DNA of 64,000 nucleotides, from positions 1 through 64,000 of the forward strand of contig NZ_JQEZ01000005.1 of the NCBI RefSeq assembly GCF_000743705.1, given 5' to 3'. This document shows positions 24,203-36,288 of the stretch, piece by piece; positions within the stretch are counted from its first letter, which is position 1, and every line of letters starts with the position of its first letter. The notes beneath the pieces are model-generated. The model was not told the DNA's origin, made no database searches, and saw only the letters and a list, made by a program, of their open reading frames with translations. Source of the DNA: Ruegeria halocynthiae. Its GTDB lineage: Bacteria; Pseudomonadota; Alphaproteobacteria; Rhodobacterales; Rhodobacteraceae. Both the position numbers and the translations under genes were made by a program.

Positions 24203-26872
24203 TTATCCTCCCAATACTTGTTCCGCAGCCTTGATCGCCGCATCCGAATTCGAGGCGTCTTTGCCGCCACCCTGTGCCATGTCGGGGCGACCACCGCCGC
24301 CCTTACCGCCCAGTTCCGAAACTGCGGCCCGGACCAAATCGACCGCCGATACCTTGTCTGTCAGGTCCGACGTGACACCGGCAGCAACAGCCGCCTTGCC
24401 GCCCGCATCGGCGATCAGCAGAACTGCCCCCGACCCCAACCGGCTTTTGTGTTCATCAATCAGCGCCGGAAGGTCTTTGCCCGACACCCCATTCAGTGCC
24501 TGCGCCAGGAATTGCACACCATTTACATCCCGTGCCTCGGCACCGCCCTGCCCCGAACCGCCAGCCATCGCCAGATCACGCCGCAGTTGCGCGACCTCAT
24601 TTTGCAGCGACTTGCGTTCGTCCAACAAGGATTTGACCCGGCCCACAACATCATCCTGCTGCGCCTTCAACTCGGATGCGATCTGGCTAAGGCGCTGATC
24701 CTGCAACGAGAGATGTCGCAGCGCCTCATCACCGGTCAACGCTTCGATCCGGCGCACACCGGCGCTGCTGGCGCTGTCGCCCAGCAGAATGAATGTTCCG
24801 ATATCCCCGGTTTGACGCACATGCGTACCGCCACACAGTTCGATCGACCAGGTTTCCCCGTCCTGCCCTTTCCCGGTGGGTGCCTTGCCCATCGACACGA
24901 CGCGCACCTCATCACCGTATTTCTCACCAAACAGGGCCTGCGCGCCCAGTCCACGTGCATCGTCGGGCGTCATGATCCGGGTTTCGACGGCAGAATTCTG
25001 ACGGATGAACGCATTCACGTCGCGTTCGACCTTTTGAATTTCCTGCGGGCTAAGAGCCTTGGAGTGGCTGAAGTCAAACCTCAACCGGTCATCCGCGTTC
25101 AGCGATCCCCTTTGCGCCACGTGATCACCCAGCGTTTCGCGCAATGCCTCATGCAGCAGGTGCGTCGCCGAGTGATTGGCCCGTATGGCCGAGCGGCGCG
25201 CGTGATTGACCTCAAGCTCGACGGTGTCACCCTTGGACAGAACGCCGTGATTGACAGTCACCTTATGCGCGTAGATTTTCCCGTCCGCGAATTTTCTGGT
25301 GTCTTCAACTACGGCCACGTCGTCCGTATTTTCCAGACGGCGAATTTCCCCGGTGTCGCCGACCTGACCGCCAGATTCGCCATAAAACGGCGTCTGGTTC
25401 ACGATGACCCAACCGGTTCCGCCTTTTTCGATTCTGTCGACCAAGGCGCCATCAACGACCAACGCGCCCACCAACCCTTCGGCTTTTTCGGTATCATAGC
25501 CCAGGAAATCCGTAGCCCCGGCCGTATCCAGCACATCGAACCAAACAACCTGATCCGCGGCTTCGCCCGATCCGGCCCAGGCCGCACGGGCCTTGGCCTT
25601 TTGCTCGGCCATGGCGGCATCGAACCCATCCGTATCCACGGTCCGGCCTTTTTCACGCAGCGCATCCTGTGTCAGATCCAGCGGGAACCCAAAGGTATCA
25701 TACAATTTGAAGGCGGCATTGCCGGGCAAGGCCGCGTCTGCGGGCAGGTTCGCAACCTCATCATCCAACAGTTTCAGGCCGCGATCCAGCGTCTGCTTGA
25801 ACCGGGTTTCCTCCAACAGCAGCGTCTCTTCAATCAACGGCTGCGCCTGCCCCAGCTCGGTATATTGCGCGCCCATCAGCTGTACCAAAGTCGGCACAAG
25901 CTGGTGCATCACCGGATCTTTTGCACCCAACAAATGCGCATGACGCATGGCGCGGCGCATGATCCGCCGCAGCACGTATCCGCGGCCGTCATTGCTGGGC
26001 ATCACCCCGTCCGCAATCAAAAACGACGTCGAACGCAGATGGTCGGCGATAACCCGGTGATGCACGTTCTGATCACCATAAGGGTCTACGCCTGTCGCGT
26101 CTGCCGATGCCTCGATCAATGTCTTGAAAAGATCGGTGTCATAGTTGTCATGGCTGCCTTGCAGCAACGCGCCGATCCGCTCCAGCCCCATGCCGGTGTC
26201 GATCGACTGCATATCCAGTTCCACCATCGAGCCGTCTTCGAACTGCTCGTTCTGCATGAAAACGATGTTCCAGATTTCGATGAACCGGTCACCGTCTTCG
26301 TCAGCAGAACCCGGAGGGCCACCCCAGATATGATCGCCGTGATCATAGAAAATCTCGGTGCACGGACCGCATGGGCCGGTTGGCCCCATCTGCCAGAAAT
26401 TGTCGCTGGTGGCGATGCGGATGATCCGGTCTTCGGGCACGCCGACTTTTTTCCAGATCTCAAACGCCTCATCATCGGTATGGTAAACCGTTGCCAACAA
26501 ACGGTTCTTGTCGATACCGAACTCCTTGGTGATCAATTCCCAGGCGAAAGGGATCGCTTCGGGTTTGAAATAGTCGCCGAACGAAAAGTTCCCCAGCATC
26601 TCAAAGAACGTGTGGTGCCGAGCGGTGTAACCGACGTTGTCCAGATCGTTGTGTTTCCCGCCTGCGCGCACACATTTTTGCGCCGTGGTCGCGCGTTGAT
26701 AGTCGCGGGTTTCCACTCCGGTAAACAGGTTCTTGAACTGCACCATGCCCGAGTTCACGAACATCAGCGTCGGGTCATTGCGCGGGACCAGAGGGCTGGA
26801 CGCCACCACTTCGTGCCCCTGTTTGGCAAAGTAGTTCAGAAAGGTCGATCGGATATCGTTCAGCGTGGGCAT
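24203..26872 (-). CDS. alaS: Alanyl-tRNA synthetase
   Basis: This 889-residue class II synthetase is full length. It charges tRNA-Ala. It has the N-terminal catalytic core ([36 protein letters not shown]) and the editing domain with [12 protein letters not shown] (HxxxH) and [13 protein letters not shown]. The C-Ala/DHHA1 domain contains the Gly-rich [16 protein letters not shown] start at MPTLNDIRS (26872); 35 codons of open frame upstream are not conserved-looking. Confidence 0.98.
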   Translation of the reverse strand: MPTLNDIRSTFLNYFAKQGHEVVASSPLVPRNDPTLMFVNSGMVQFKNLFTGVETRDYQRATTAQKCVRAGGKHNDLDNVGYTARHHTFFEMLGNFSFGDYFKPEAIPFAWELITKEFGIDKNRLLATVYHTDDEAFEIWKKVGVPEDRIIRIATSDNFWQMGPTGPCGPCTEIFYDHGDHIWGGPPGSADEDGDRFIEIWNIVFMQNEQFEDGSMVELDMQSIDTGMGLERIGALLQGSHDNYDTDLFKTLIEASADATGVDPYGDQNVHHRVIADHLRSTSFLIADGVMPSNDGRGYVLRRIMRRAMRHAHLLGAKDPVMHQLVPTLVQLMGAQYTELGQAQPLIEETLLLEETRFKQTLDRGLKLLDDEVANLPADAALPGNAAFKLYDTFGFPLDLTQDALREKGRTVDTDGFDAAMAEQKAKARAAWAGSGEAADQVVWFDVLDTAGATDFLGYDTEKAEGLVGALVVDGALVDRIEKGGTGWVIVNQTPFYGESGGQVGDTGEIRRLENTDDVAVVEDTRKFADGKIYAHKVTVNHGVLSKGDTVELEVNHARRSAIRANHSATHLLHEALRETLGDHVAQRGSLNADDRLRFDFSHSKALSPQEIQKVERDVNAFIRQNSAVETRIMTPDDARGLGAQALFGEKYGDEVRVVSMGKAPTGKGQDGETWSIELCGGTHVRQTGDIGTFILLGDSASSAGVRRIEALTGDEALRHLSLQDQRLSQIASELKAQQDDVVGRVKSLLDERKSLQNEVAQLRRDLAMAGGSGQGGAEARDVNGVQFLAQALNGVSGKDLPALIDEHKSRLGSGAVLLIADAGGKAAVAAGVTSDLTDKVSAVDLVRAAVSELGGKGGGGRPDMAQGGGKDASNSDAAIKAAEQVLGG

Positions 26873-26961
26873 AAGGCTCTCTCGGCGCGCAATCATTTTG
26901 TGTCGAAACGGGTTTATCCCTGTCCCCCAGGATAGTCCACAACATTGCAGGTGCCGTATGA

Positions 26962-26990
26962 AACAAGGCGGCCCCATGGACCGCCTTGTT
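26962..26990 (-). terminator. Terminator of recA
   Basis: The 10-bp stem AACAAGGCGG/CCGCCTTGTT (26962-26971 with 26981-26990) lies 60 bases downstream of the recA stop. The minus strand carries a short T-run within and after the stem. Confidence 0.8.
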
Positions 26991-27050
26991 CAGAGTATCC
27001 CCAGCGCCCCAATTGGGGCCGTGGCAAATTACTGTTACCGTACGTGGCCG

Positions 27051-28118
27051 TCACGCTTCGAGGATATCGTCATCCTCGGCCGCGTTGGGGGGCATGTCGA
27101 ACTCCAACCCATGGGCTGCGCGAATCTTGTCTTCGATTTCCAGTGCCGAGCGGCTGTTGTCGCGCAGGTATTGCTTGGCATTCTCACGCCCCTGCCCGAT
27201 CCGTTCATCACCATAACTGAACCAGGAACCCGACTTCTCGACCACGCCAGCCTTGACGCCCAGATCCAGCAGCTCGCCCATTTTGCTGATGCCTTCGCCA
27301 TACATGATGTCGAATTCCACCTGCTTGAAGGGCGGTGCCACCTTATTCTTGACGACCTTTACGCGGGTTTGGTTGCCGACCACTTCGTCCCGGTCCTTGA
27401 TCGCGCCAATGCGGCGGATGTCCAGCCGGACCGAGCTGTAAAACTTCAGCGCGTTACCACCGGTTGTGGTTTCCGGGCTGCCAAACATCACACCGATCTT
27501 CATCCGGATCTGGTTGATGAACACCACCATGCATTTCGAACGGCTGATCGAGCCGGTCAGCTTGCGCATCGCCTGGCTCATCAGGCGAGCCTGTACGCCG
27601 ACACTGCTGTCGCCCATGTCGCCCTCAAGCTCGGACTTGGGCGTCAGCGCGGCGACCGAGTCGACCACAACCATGTTTACCGCCCCCGAACGCACCAACG
27701 TATCGGTAATTTCAAGCGCCTGTTCACCGGTATCGGGCTGCGAGATCAGCAGCTCATCCAGGTCGACGCCCAGCTTGCGGGCGTATTGCGGGTCCAGCGC
27801 GTGTTCCGCATCCACAAAGGCGCACACACCGCCGCGTTTCTGCTGCTCGGCAATACAATGCAGCGTCAGCGTGGTCTTGCCCGAACTTTCAGGCCCGTAA
27901 ATCTCGACAATCCGGCCCATCGGCAGGCCGCCAATCCCCAGCGCGATATCCAGACCCAGCGACCCAGTCGAGCTTGCCTCGATCTCTTGCTTGGTGTCTT
28001 CACCCAGCTTCATGATCGAACCCTTGCCGAACTGACGTTCGATCTGTGCCAGCGCGCTGTCGAGCGCCTTTTGCTTGTCTGCGTTTTTCTTGTCGCTCAT
28101 CGTCAGAAGATCCGCCAT
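27051..28118 (-). CDS. recA: Recombinase RecA
   Basis: This 355-residue protein has Walker [10 protein letters not shown] and Walker [11 protein letters not shown]. Loop regions follow the [16 protein letters not shown] and [26 protein letters not shown] order, and the C-terminus is acidic ([10 protein letters not shown]). RecA catalyses strand exchange and LexA autocleavage. I start at [11 protein letters not shown]; a second ATG six codons later is possible. An alphaproteobacterial SOS box lies 56 bases upstream. Confidence 0.98.
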   Translation of the reverse strand: MADLLTMSDKKNADKQKALDSALAQIERQFGKGSIMKLGEDTKQEIEASSTGSLGLDIALGIGGLPMGRIVEIYGPESSGKTTLTLHCIAEQQKRGGVCAFVDAEHALDPQYARKLGVDLDELLISQPDTGEQALEITDTLVRSGAVNMVVVDSVAALTPKSELEGDMGDSSVGVQARLMSQAMRKLTGSISRSKCMVVFINQIRMKIGVMFGSPETTTGGNALKFYSSVRLDIRRIGAIKDRDEVVGNQTRVKVVKNKVAPPFKQVEFDIMYGEGISKMGELLDLGVKAGVVEKSGSWFSYGDERIGQGRENAKQYLRDNSRSALEIEDKIRAAHGLEFDMPPNAAEDDDILEA

Positions 28119-28173
28119 TGTCCTGTCGCCTTCCCTTTTGTCACACCCTTGAACGGGCGGCAATCGCTGCTTT

Positions 28174-28188
28174 GTTCGCCTCTTGTTC
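28174..28188. promoter_or_regulatory. SOS (LexA) box upstream of recA
   Basis: GTTC-GCCTCTT-GTTC is an exact GTTC-N7-GTTC alphaproteobacterial LexA site (GAAC-N7-GAAC on the recA strand). It lies 56 bases before the recA start codon and about 125 bases before the divergent sulfotransferase-like gene. Confidence 0.85.
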
Positions 28189-28310
28189 CTTATGAGATCA
28201 AAAAGAGAACATTTCAACTAAAACTTACAACACCTACTGTTGAGCAATTGTATTAAAGAGTCGTTTACGCCAATCTGCGCCGGTAACAAAGATCGCCAAA
28301 GGGGCAATAA

Positions 28311-28904
28311 ATGCTTGTTTTCTATAAGGAACGTCTTGCGTTTCTGGCTGTACCCAAAACCGGCAGCACCGCCTATCACTCTGCCCTGCAGGACCGCGCC
28401 GATTTTGTCGTGACCGGCCCGCCGGAACTGAAACATGCCCCTGTGCGGCGCTATGATCGCTTTTTTCAGAACATCTTTCGGAAAATGTACGACACCGAGA
28501 TGGAAATCATGGCCGTGGTGCGCGAACCGATCGACTGGTTGGGCAGTTGGTACAAGTTTCGCGGCAGACCAGAGCGTGTTGGGCACCCCCATTCGACCCA
28601 TGACCTGAGCTTTGACGAATTTGTTCAGGCATACATGAAAAACCCGCGCCCTGAATTTGCGGATGTGGGAAGCCAAAGCCAATTTTTTCGGACACGCAGC
28701 AACGGGTTTGGCGCAAGCCACATATTCAAGTACGAAAATCAGGATAAGATACTGGAATTTCTACAGGACCGGCTGAACACTCACGTCAACCTGCAACAGG
28801 AAAACGTGTCCCCCCTCCGGGATCTTAGTATGTCGCCCGAAACCGAGCGAAAGTTCCGCAAAACACACGCGGCCGAATTCACTTGCCACGACACGGCGCT
28901 TTAG
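28311..28904 (+). CDS. Sulfotransferase-family protein
   Basis: This 197-residue protein has VPKTGSTAYHSAL near residue 14, the 5'-phosphosulfate-binding loop of PAPS sulfotransferases (PKTGST), and VVREPIDWLGSWYKFR at about 69-84, the 3'-phosphate-binding motif (RxPxxxxxSWY). Members of this short bacterial group may sulfate sugars or lipids; the substrate is unknown. AAAGGGG precedes the ATG. It is divergent from recA and convergent with the cckA-like gene. Confidence 0.85.
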   Translation: MLVFYKERLAFLAVPKTGSTAYHSALQDRADFVVTGPPELKHAPVRRYDRFFQNIFRKMYDTEMEIMAVVREPIDWLGSWYKFRGRPERVGHPHSTHDLSFDEFVQAYMKNPRPEFADVGSQSQFFRTRSNGFGASHIFKYENQDKILEFLQDRLNTHVNLQQENVSPLRDLSMSPETERKFRKTHAAEFTCHDTAL

Positions 28905-28909
28905 GTGGC

Positions 28910-31201
28910 TTAGTTCAACTGCTGGAAAACAGCTTCGGTCAGCTGATTCAGTGAAAACGGCTTTGGCAGAAAGGTCGAGTTCAGAATTTCTGGTCTGGAA
29001 TCGCCAAAAACGCCTTCGGTATAGCCGGACATGAAAATGACCCTTACATCCGGACGCGTCTGCAGCGCTTTGCGAACCCAGGTCGGCCCGTCCATACCGG
29101 GCATGACGACATCGGTCACAAACGCATCGACGTTCAGCGCGCCATCTTCAAGCAGGCGCAGCGCCTCTTCACCCGAATCAGCTTCGAGAACGGTATATCC
29201 CTTCAGCCTCAAAGCGCGTGTAGCAAACGCCCGAACCGGAGCCTCGTCCTCAACCAACAGCACCACGCCCTCGCCCTGCCGGGCGGTCTGGGTATCAGTT
29301 GCGATGGCATCTGCCTTTGCTGGTTCCTGTGTTGCGGTAGACACCGGAAGGAACACCGTGAACTCGGTTCCCTGCCCCTGAAAGCTATCCACAAAAATGA
29401 AGCCACCGGTCTGCTTGACGATCCCGTAAACGGTGGACAGCCCCAATCCTGTACCCTCGCCGGTTCTTTTGGTCGTATAAAACGGCTCAAACACTTTTTG
29501 GAGCTTATCAGCAGGTATACCAACGCCACTGTCGATGACTTTTACGGTCACATATTCGCCGGGCTGTATGGTCGCCCGATCCCGCGAAAAAGGTTGGCTC
29601 AGGACCACAACTTCGGTTTCAATCCGCACTTCGCCGCCGTCCGGCATGGCATCGCGTGCGTTGACGACCAGATTCATAAACACTTGCTCTAATTGCCGTT
29701 TGTCGGCCCGCACCGGCTTGAGAACCGGATCATGACTTAGGATCAGGCGCACTTTCTCACCGACCAGCCGGTTCAACAGGTGGATCAAATCCGAGATCGT
29801 ATCCCTCAGGTCCAGCACCTCAGGTTGCAGGGTCTGCTTGCGCGAGAACGCAAGCAGCTGACTGACCAGCGCAGCCGCCCGGTTGGCGTTCTGGTTGATC
29901 TGAACAAGATCTCCGTAATCCGGGTCATTCTGATCATGGCGCAACAACAACAGGTCGCAGTGACCAGAGATTGCCGTCAGCAGGTTGTTGAAATCATGGG
30001 CTACACCGCCAGCCAATTGCCCAACGGCCTGCATCTTTTGCCCCTGAACAAACTGCGCCTCCAGAGTTTTAAGTTCGGTCGCGTCGTTCAGCACGGCAAT
30101 CAGGCATACCTGCCCGTTGTTGACCACCCGGTTCAGCGTCACCTGTACAAAGACTTCTTTTTCCTGGCGCGACAGCCGCAAGAACTCAGAGCGCGGCGCG
30201 GGATTGGATTCCGCGGTACGGGCCAACCAATCCAGAATGGGGTAACCAAGCCCATGCATGATCTGACTGACGTTGGTTTCACCCGGCTGGATGTCTCCGA
30301 TCAATTTCACGGCCAGCCTGTTGGCCTCCAGAATGCTGCCATCCGGTGAAAGGCACATGACCGGCACGGGCAGATCGGCAAAAGACGCTCCGCTGGCACT
30401 TTGCGCGGCTTCGTCCAGGGGAAGAAGAAGCAATTCGCGGACCGTTCCGGACCGGCTCAACTCGCCAACTGCGGCAGAAAGGGAACCACTGGTCGTCTGA
30501 ACCTGCGCAATCTCACCCTGACCTTGCAGTTCGCTGGCAATCACCTGATGCAGCTTGTCCGGCTTGTGCCCCAGCAGATGCTCAGCCGCCCCGTTCACGC
30601 GCAGCAACGTGCCGTTTCGCCCTTCTGTCAGAACCGGAACACTGGCGTCATCCCAATGTCCCGCCGCATCCAGATGCAAGCGCCAGCAAAACAGGTCACT
30701 GCCGACGCCAAAAACCGAAACCGGAATGGTCGATCCAACCGTAACGATATCTTCGCGCGCTTTCCCATAAATCTCGGCCAGCGATTGCAACCGCAGCAAA
30801 ACAGCCGATGGGTTTGCGAATGTGGATTTAAGGCATTGCTCTAGCCGGTTGCCGGGACGTGCCTGAAACTGCGCCCGCGCCCTTGAGTTCGAGGTCAGAA
30901 CGTCACCCTGTGCATTTGCGATCAGGCACGGGAAAGGGTCCTGCTCTGCAAATACCGCCATAGCTTGTACCGTTTGTCGCACGGATCGGTCAGCAATCTG
31001 CCCGCGGAGCAGGACAAAAAACGTGGCGGCCAGCAGGGATACCCCGGCGACAACAAGACCCGTGTTCCAGGTTGGTGACAAAAACCCGACAACCGATGAA
31101 AAGCTAAGAAGCAATCCCAGAACGACGATCGGAACAAGCCGCACGCCATTTGGAGTTTTTTGAGTTGATGGGTCAGAATAAATTTCGGCAGTGTCGGACA
31201 T
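28910..31201 (-). CDS. cckA: Hybrid sensor histidine kinase CckA-like
   Basis: This 763-residue protein has two N-terminal membrane helices (about 20-70) and PAS-like domains to about 390. The HisKA domain has GGVAHDFNNLLTAISGHCDLLL, the HATPase has NLVVNARDAMPDGG and GTGLGLSTVYGIV, and the C-terminal receiver has VLLVEDEAPVRAFA with Asp in FVTDVVMPGMDG. This order and the H-box are those of CckA, which passes phosphate via ChpT to CtrA. In roseobacters this pathway controls motility and gene-transfer-agent genes. The ATG at 31201 is preferred over the TTG two codons earlier. No chpT or ctrA is in the window. Confidence 0.9.
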   Translation of the reverse strand: MSDTAEIYSDPSTQKTPNGVRLVPIVVLGLLLSFSSVVGFLSPTWNTGLVVAGVSLLAATFFVLLRGQIADRSVRQTVQAMAVFAEQDPFPCLIANAQGDVLTSNSRARAQFQARPGNRLEQCLKSTFANPSAVLLRLQSLAEIYGKAREDIVTVGSTIPVSVFGVGSDLFCWRLHLDAAGHWDDASVPVLTEGRNGTLLRVNGAAEHLLGHKPDKLHQVIASELQGQGEIAQVQTTSGSLSAAVGELSRSGTVRELLLLPLDEAAQSASGASFADLPVPVMCLSPDGSILEANRLAVKLIGDIQPGETNVSQIMHGLGYPILDWLARTAESNPAPRSEFLRLSRQEKEVFVQVTLNRVVNNGQVCLIAVLNDATELKTLEAQFVQGQKMQAVGQLAGGVAHDFNNLLTAISGHCDLLLLRHDQNDPDYGDLVQINQNANRAAALVSQLLAFSRKQTLQPEVLDLRDTISDLIHLLNRLVGEKVRLILSHDPVLKPVRADKRQLEQVFMNLVVNARDAMPDGGEVRIETEVVVLSQPFSRDRATIQPGEYVTVKVIDSGVGIPADKLQKVFEPFYTTKRTGEGTGLGLSTVYGIVKQTGGFIFVDSFQGQGTEFTVFLPVSTATQEPAKADAIATDTQTARQGEGVVLLVEDEAPVRAFATRALRLKGYTVLEADSGEEALRLLEDGALNVDAFVTDVVMPGMDGPTWVRKALQTRPDVRVIFMSGYTEGVFGDSRPEILNSTFLPKPFSLNQLTEAVFQQLN

Positions 31202-31302
31202 AAGCAACTCAGTTCAGTGGGCTTTCAGTCAATCAGCCCAAATAAGGTTAATGCCCTATTAAGAACGAGGCACTCTCCTTTTAGTTGCTACGTTGCGACG
31301 CA

Positions 31303-32460
31303 CTATCGCGTCAAGTGTGCCGTAAAGAAACCATCGGTACCGTGAGAAACAATCCACGTTTTGCGAAAGGTTTCCGTCCAACCCGGGTTAGACTGAACGA
31401 ACGAATCTGTCACAGCGCCGTTTTCATCGTCTAACATCGAACATGTGGCATAGGCCAAAGTTCCACCCGGGCAAACCAATGGCGATATGTCTTCCAGAAT
31501 CTGGCGTTGAATTTGCGACAGCTCGTGCAAACGCTGTTCGTTCAAAGCCCATTTTCCGGCTGGTGCACGACGCCATGACCCGCTGCCCGAACAAGGCGCA
31601 TCCGCCAGAACCACATCAAACGGCGCGTGCTGCGCGATGTCATCCGGAGACAGGATCGTAACATCTGCCCCGGCCCGCGCGACCCTTTCGGGCAGATCCC
31701 GCATGCGTCCGGCATTCACATCATGGGCGAACACTTTCACCCCTTGCTGTGCTGCAAGGGCCAGAGATTTCCCGCCCCCGCCTGCGCAATAGTCCAAAAC
31801 GCGCATCCCCGGGCGCAGCTTTAGGGCCGCCACCACTGCCTGGCTGGCTGCATCCTGAAGTTCGACCAGCCCATCCAGATACGCCTCGCTCTGGGAAATC
31901 TTTCGCGCGCCCTCGACAACTTCCAACGCGGTTTCACAAGCCGGGTGCGGTTGCGCAGTTACTCCCCCAGTGGCAAGGGCCGCGATGGCACCTGTCACAT
32001 CCGACTTGATCAGGTTGACCCGCAAATGCACCGGCGCGCGGTTTTGCAACGCCTGCGCGACCGGAACGGCCTGATCCCCCAAAGAAGACTGGAATCTGGG
32101 CCAAAGCCATTCTGGCACATCCCATTGTTCCGCCTCGGTTTCAAAATCCCGGCCTGTTTCGTCACCGGACAGCGCAGCAGGCGCATAGCGGTCGCCGGAA
32201 AACAGCGCCTCAAGGCTCTGATCCGTCGCACGCATCAATCCAATCATCAATCCGCGACCGGTCTCGGACCCGCCGCGCGCCGCAAAGGAACGCTTGCACC
32301 GCAGGGCGGCAAACACGTGATCCCGCACGGCCGCGCGGTCTTTGGATCCGGCAAACCGGCTGCGGCGCGCCCAGTTGGTCAGGGACTTTTCGACAGGTGT
32401 TCCGGAAAGGAAATCGTCAAGGATTTCTATTGATGCCTGAATGCGTGCGGCGGGCGTCAT
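31303..32460 (-). CDS. RsmB-type rRNA (cytosine-5) methyltransferase
   Basis: This 385-residue SAM enzyme of the RsmB/NOL1/Nop2 family has a NusB-like N-terminal region (ARRSRFAGSKDRAAVRDHVFAALR), the SAM-binding DYCAGGGGKSLALAA, and the two catalytic cysteines in DAPCSGSGSWRR (motif IV) and YATCSMLDDEN (motif VI). It probably methylates a cytosine in 16S rRNA. It lies between guaB and cckA on the same strand; about 100 bases without a terminator separate it from each neighbour except for the guaB terminator upstream. Confidence 0.9.
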   Translation of the reverse strand: MTPAARIQASIEILDDFLSGTPVEKSLTNWARRSRFAGSKDRAAVRDHVFAALRCKRSFAARGGSETGRGLMIGLMRATDQSLEALFSGDRYAPAALSGDETGRDFETEAEQWDVPEWLWPRFQSSLGDQAVPVAQALQNRAPVHLRVNLIKSDVTGAIAALATGGVTAQPHPACETALEVVEGARKISQSEAYLDGLVELQDAASQAVVAALKLRPGMRVLDYCAGGGGKSLALAAQQGVKVFAHDVNAGRMRDLPERVARAGADVTILSPDDIAQHAPFDVVLADAPCSGSGSWRRAPAGKWALNEQRLHELSQIQRQILEDISPLVCPGGTLAYATCSMLDDENGAVTDSFVQSNPGWTETFRKTWIVSHGTDGFFTAHLTR

Positions 32461-32514
32461 GGTGTATTCCGTTGCTGGTTATGCGGCCTCGACCAGAGCG
32501 CCACAAATGCAAAA

Positions 32515-32536
32515 CGGCGCCCTGGGCCGGGCGCCG
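32515..32536 (-). terminator. Terminator of guaB
   Basis: On the minus strand CGGCGCCC-GGCCCA-GGGCGCCG is followed by TTTTG, 20 bases after the guaB stop codon. Confidence 0.85.
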
Positions 32537-32555
32537 CACTGATCATGAGCCGGGG

Positions 32556-34007
<1,452 letters not shown>

Positions 34008-34221
34008 CTAACCCCATGCAAAAGCCCGTTTGACGGTGACCCTATTACATGGATTCAGGTTAAGGAAAAGCCCCTGACTTAAACTAGTTTTCCTCTGCGG
34101 GCCAAAGCCGCGACCAAAAACGACGCAACGTGTGCAAAACGTGCCGCTGAATGCCCTTTCCCTTTGCGCGCAAACCCATATCTTGCCCGACATACGCGCG
34201 AACACAAAAGGCAGGCCAATC

Positions 34222-36264
34222 ATGACCACCGACCCCCTTGTTGTCTTTACCCCGTCGGGCAAACGCGGGCATTTCCCCGTTGGAACCCCGGTTCTGACAG
34301 CCGCCCGGCAACTTGGCGTCGATCTGGATTCGGTCTGTGGCGGACGCGGGATTTGTTCCAAATGCCAGATCACGCCCAGCTATGGCGAATTCCCCAAGCA
34401 CGGTGTGACGGTATCCGAAGACGCGCTGAGCGACTGGAACGCGGTCGAGCAGCGCTATGACGACAAGCGCGGGCTGAAACCGGGCCGTCGTCTGGGATGT
34501 CAGGCCACGGTTCAGGGGAATGTGGTCATCGACGTACCGCCGGAAAGCCAGGTTCACCGTCAGGTCGTCCGCAAGGCGGCCACTGCGCGCGCGATCACCA
34601 TGGACCCCGCGACCCGGCTGTATTTCGTGGTGGTGGAAGAACCTGACATGCACTCGCCCACTGGCGATCTTGAGCGGCTGGAGCGCGCCTTGCGCGAGCA
34701 ATGGAACATTGATGCCATCACCGCCGATCTTTCCCTGATGTCCAAGCTGCAACCCGTTCTGCGCAAAGGTAAATGGGAGGTCACGGTTGCCGTCCACAAG
34801 GGCCACAAGGATACCGTTGCGCGGATCACCGAAATCTGGCCCGGCCTGCATGAAAGCGGACTTTACGGGCTGGCCATTGACCTCGGATCGACCACCATCG
34901 CCGCCCATTTGACCGATCTGGAAACGGGCGAGGTCAATGCCTCATCCGGCCTGATGAATCCGCAGATCCGGTTTGGCGAGGACCTGATGAGCCGCGTCTC
35001 GTATGCCATGATGAACCCCGGTGGCGACCAGGAAATGACAAAGGCCGTGCGTGAGGCGATCAATGACCTCACCACCTCGATCGCGGATGAGGCCGGGATT
35101 GATGCCGATCTGATCGTGGAAACGGTCTTTGTCTGTAACCCGGTCATGCACCATTTACTGCTGGGGCTGGACCCGGTTGAACTGGGTCAGGCGCCCTTTG
35201 CGCTGGCCACGTCCGAAAGTGTGTCCCTGCGCGCGCGCGAAATGGAGCTGACCAGGATGAACCCCCGCGCGCAGGTCTATATCCTGCCCTGTATCGCGGG
35301 CCACGTGGGCGCAGATTGCGCCGCCGTTGCCTTGTCCGAAGAGCCGGGCAAATCCGAAGACCTCGTGCTGGTTGTCGATGTCGGCACCAATGCGGAAATC
35401 CTTTTGGGCAATACCAGCCGTGTTCTGGCCTGTTCGTCCCCCACCGGACCGGCATTCGAAGGCGCGCAGATCAGTTCCGGCCAACGCGCCGCGCCCGGTG
35501 CGATTGAGCGGATCGGGATTGATCCTGTCACCAAGGAACCCCGCTTTCGCGTGATCGGATCGGAACTATGGTCTGACGAGGAAGGCTTCGATCAGCACAT
35601 CGCCACAACCGGCATCACCGGTATCTGCGGTTCGGGTATTATCGAAGCTGTCGCCGAGATGCGCATTGCCGGATTGCTGGATGAAAGCGGTTTGATCGGA
35701 TCGGCCAAGCAAACCGGGACGCCCCGTTGCGTACCCGAGGGTCGCACCCATTCCTATCTGATCCACGATGCCAGCGCCGAAGGCGGTCCGCGCATCACCG
35801 TGACGCAGGGCGATATCCGTGCCATCCAACTGGCGAAATCCGCGCTTTACGCCGGTGCGCGCCTGCTGATGGATAACATGAATGTCGACAAGGTTGATCG
35901 CGTCGTCCTTGCCGGGGCCTTCGGCGCGCATATCTCGACCAAACACGCGATGGTGCTGGGCATGATCCCGGATGCGCCGCTGGATAAGGTCTCAAGCGCG
36001 GGGAACGCGGCCGGGACCGGCGCGCGGATTGCGCTGTGCAATATCGCCGCCCGGACCGAGATCGAACAGGTGGTGCGCGAAATCACCAAAGTCGAAACCG
36101 CCATCGAACCCAAGTTTCAGGATCACTTCGTCGCCGCCAACGCGATTCCGCATAAAACCGATCCGTTCCCGGAACTGGCGCAAATCGTCACCCTCCCGTC
36201 ACCGTCATTCAATACCGGCGGAGACGATGAAAGGTCTGGCCGCCGTCGCCGCCGGCGGTCATAG
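34222..36264 (+). CDS. ASKHA/[2Fe-2S] corrinoid-activation protein (RamA-like, DUF4445)
   Basis: This 680-residue protein has an N-terminal ferredoxin-like domain with Cys39, Cys45, Cys48 and Cys93 (DSVCGGRGICSKCQ, RLGCQ), a linker, and a C-terminal actin-like ATPase domain (YGLAIDLGSTTIAAHL, VVDVGTNAEILLGN, GICGSGIIEAVAEM). Such proteins reduce inactive Co(II) corrinoid proteins to Co(I) in an ATP-dependent way for corrinoid methyltransferases. It ends in an Arg run (SGRRRRRRS). The start at 34222 follows a weak AGGC site. It is divergent from guaB and is followed by a methyltransferase gene. Confidence 0.9.
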   Translation: MTTDPLVVFTPSGKRGHFPVGTPVLTAARQLGVDLDSVCGGRGICSKCQITPSYGEFPKHGVTVSEDALSDWNAVEQRYDDKRGLKPGRRLGCQATVQGNVVIDVPPESQVHRQVVRKAATARAITMDPATRLYFVVVEEPDMHSPTGDLERLERALREQWNIDAITADLSLMSKLQPVLRKGKWEVTVAVHKGHKDTVARITEIWPGLHESGLYGLAIDLGSTTIAAHLTDLETGEVNASSGLMNPQIRFGEDLMSRVSYAMMNPGGDQEMTKAVREAINDLTTSIADEAGIDADLIVETVFVCNPVMHHLLLGLDPVELGQAPFALATSESVSLRAREMELTRMNPRAQVYILPCIAGHVGADCAAVALSEEPGKSEDLVLVVDVGTNAEILLGNTSRVLACSSPTGPAFEGAQISSGQRAAPGAIERIGIDPVTKEPRFRVIGSELWSDEEGFDQHIATTGITGICGSGIIEAVAEMRIAGLLDESGLIGSAKQTGTPRCVPEGRTHSYLIHDASAEGGPRITVTQGDIRAIQLAKSALYAGARLLMDNMNVDKVDRVVLAGAFGAHISTKHAMVLGMIPDAPLDKVSSAGNAAGTGARIALCNIAARTEIEQVVREITKVETAIEPKFQDHFVAANAIPHKTDPFPELAQIVTLPSPSFNTGGDDERSGRRRRRRS

Positions 36265-36288
36265 TCCCACCATCAACAGGAGGCCCCG

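Noticed and set aside
24218..26935. A 905-codon open frame on the plus strand opposite alaS
   Set aside because: It is a shadow of the alaS frame caused by high GC content; the sequence is His/Arg/Gln-rich and has no family motif, while alaS is complete on the other strand.
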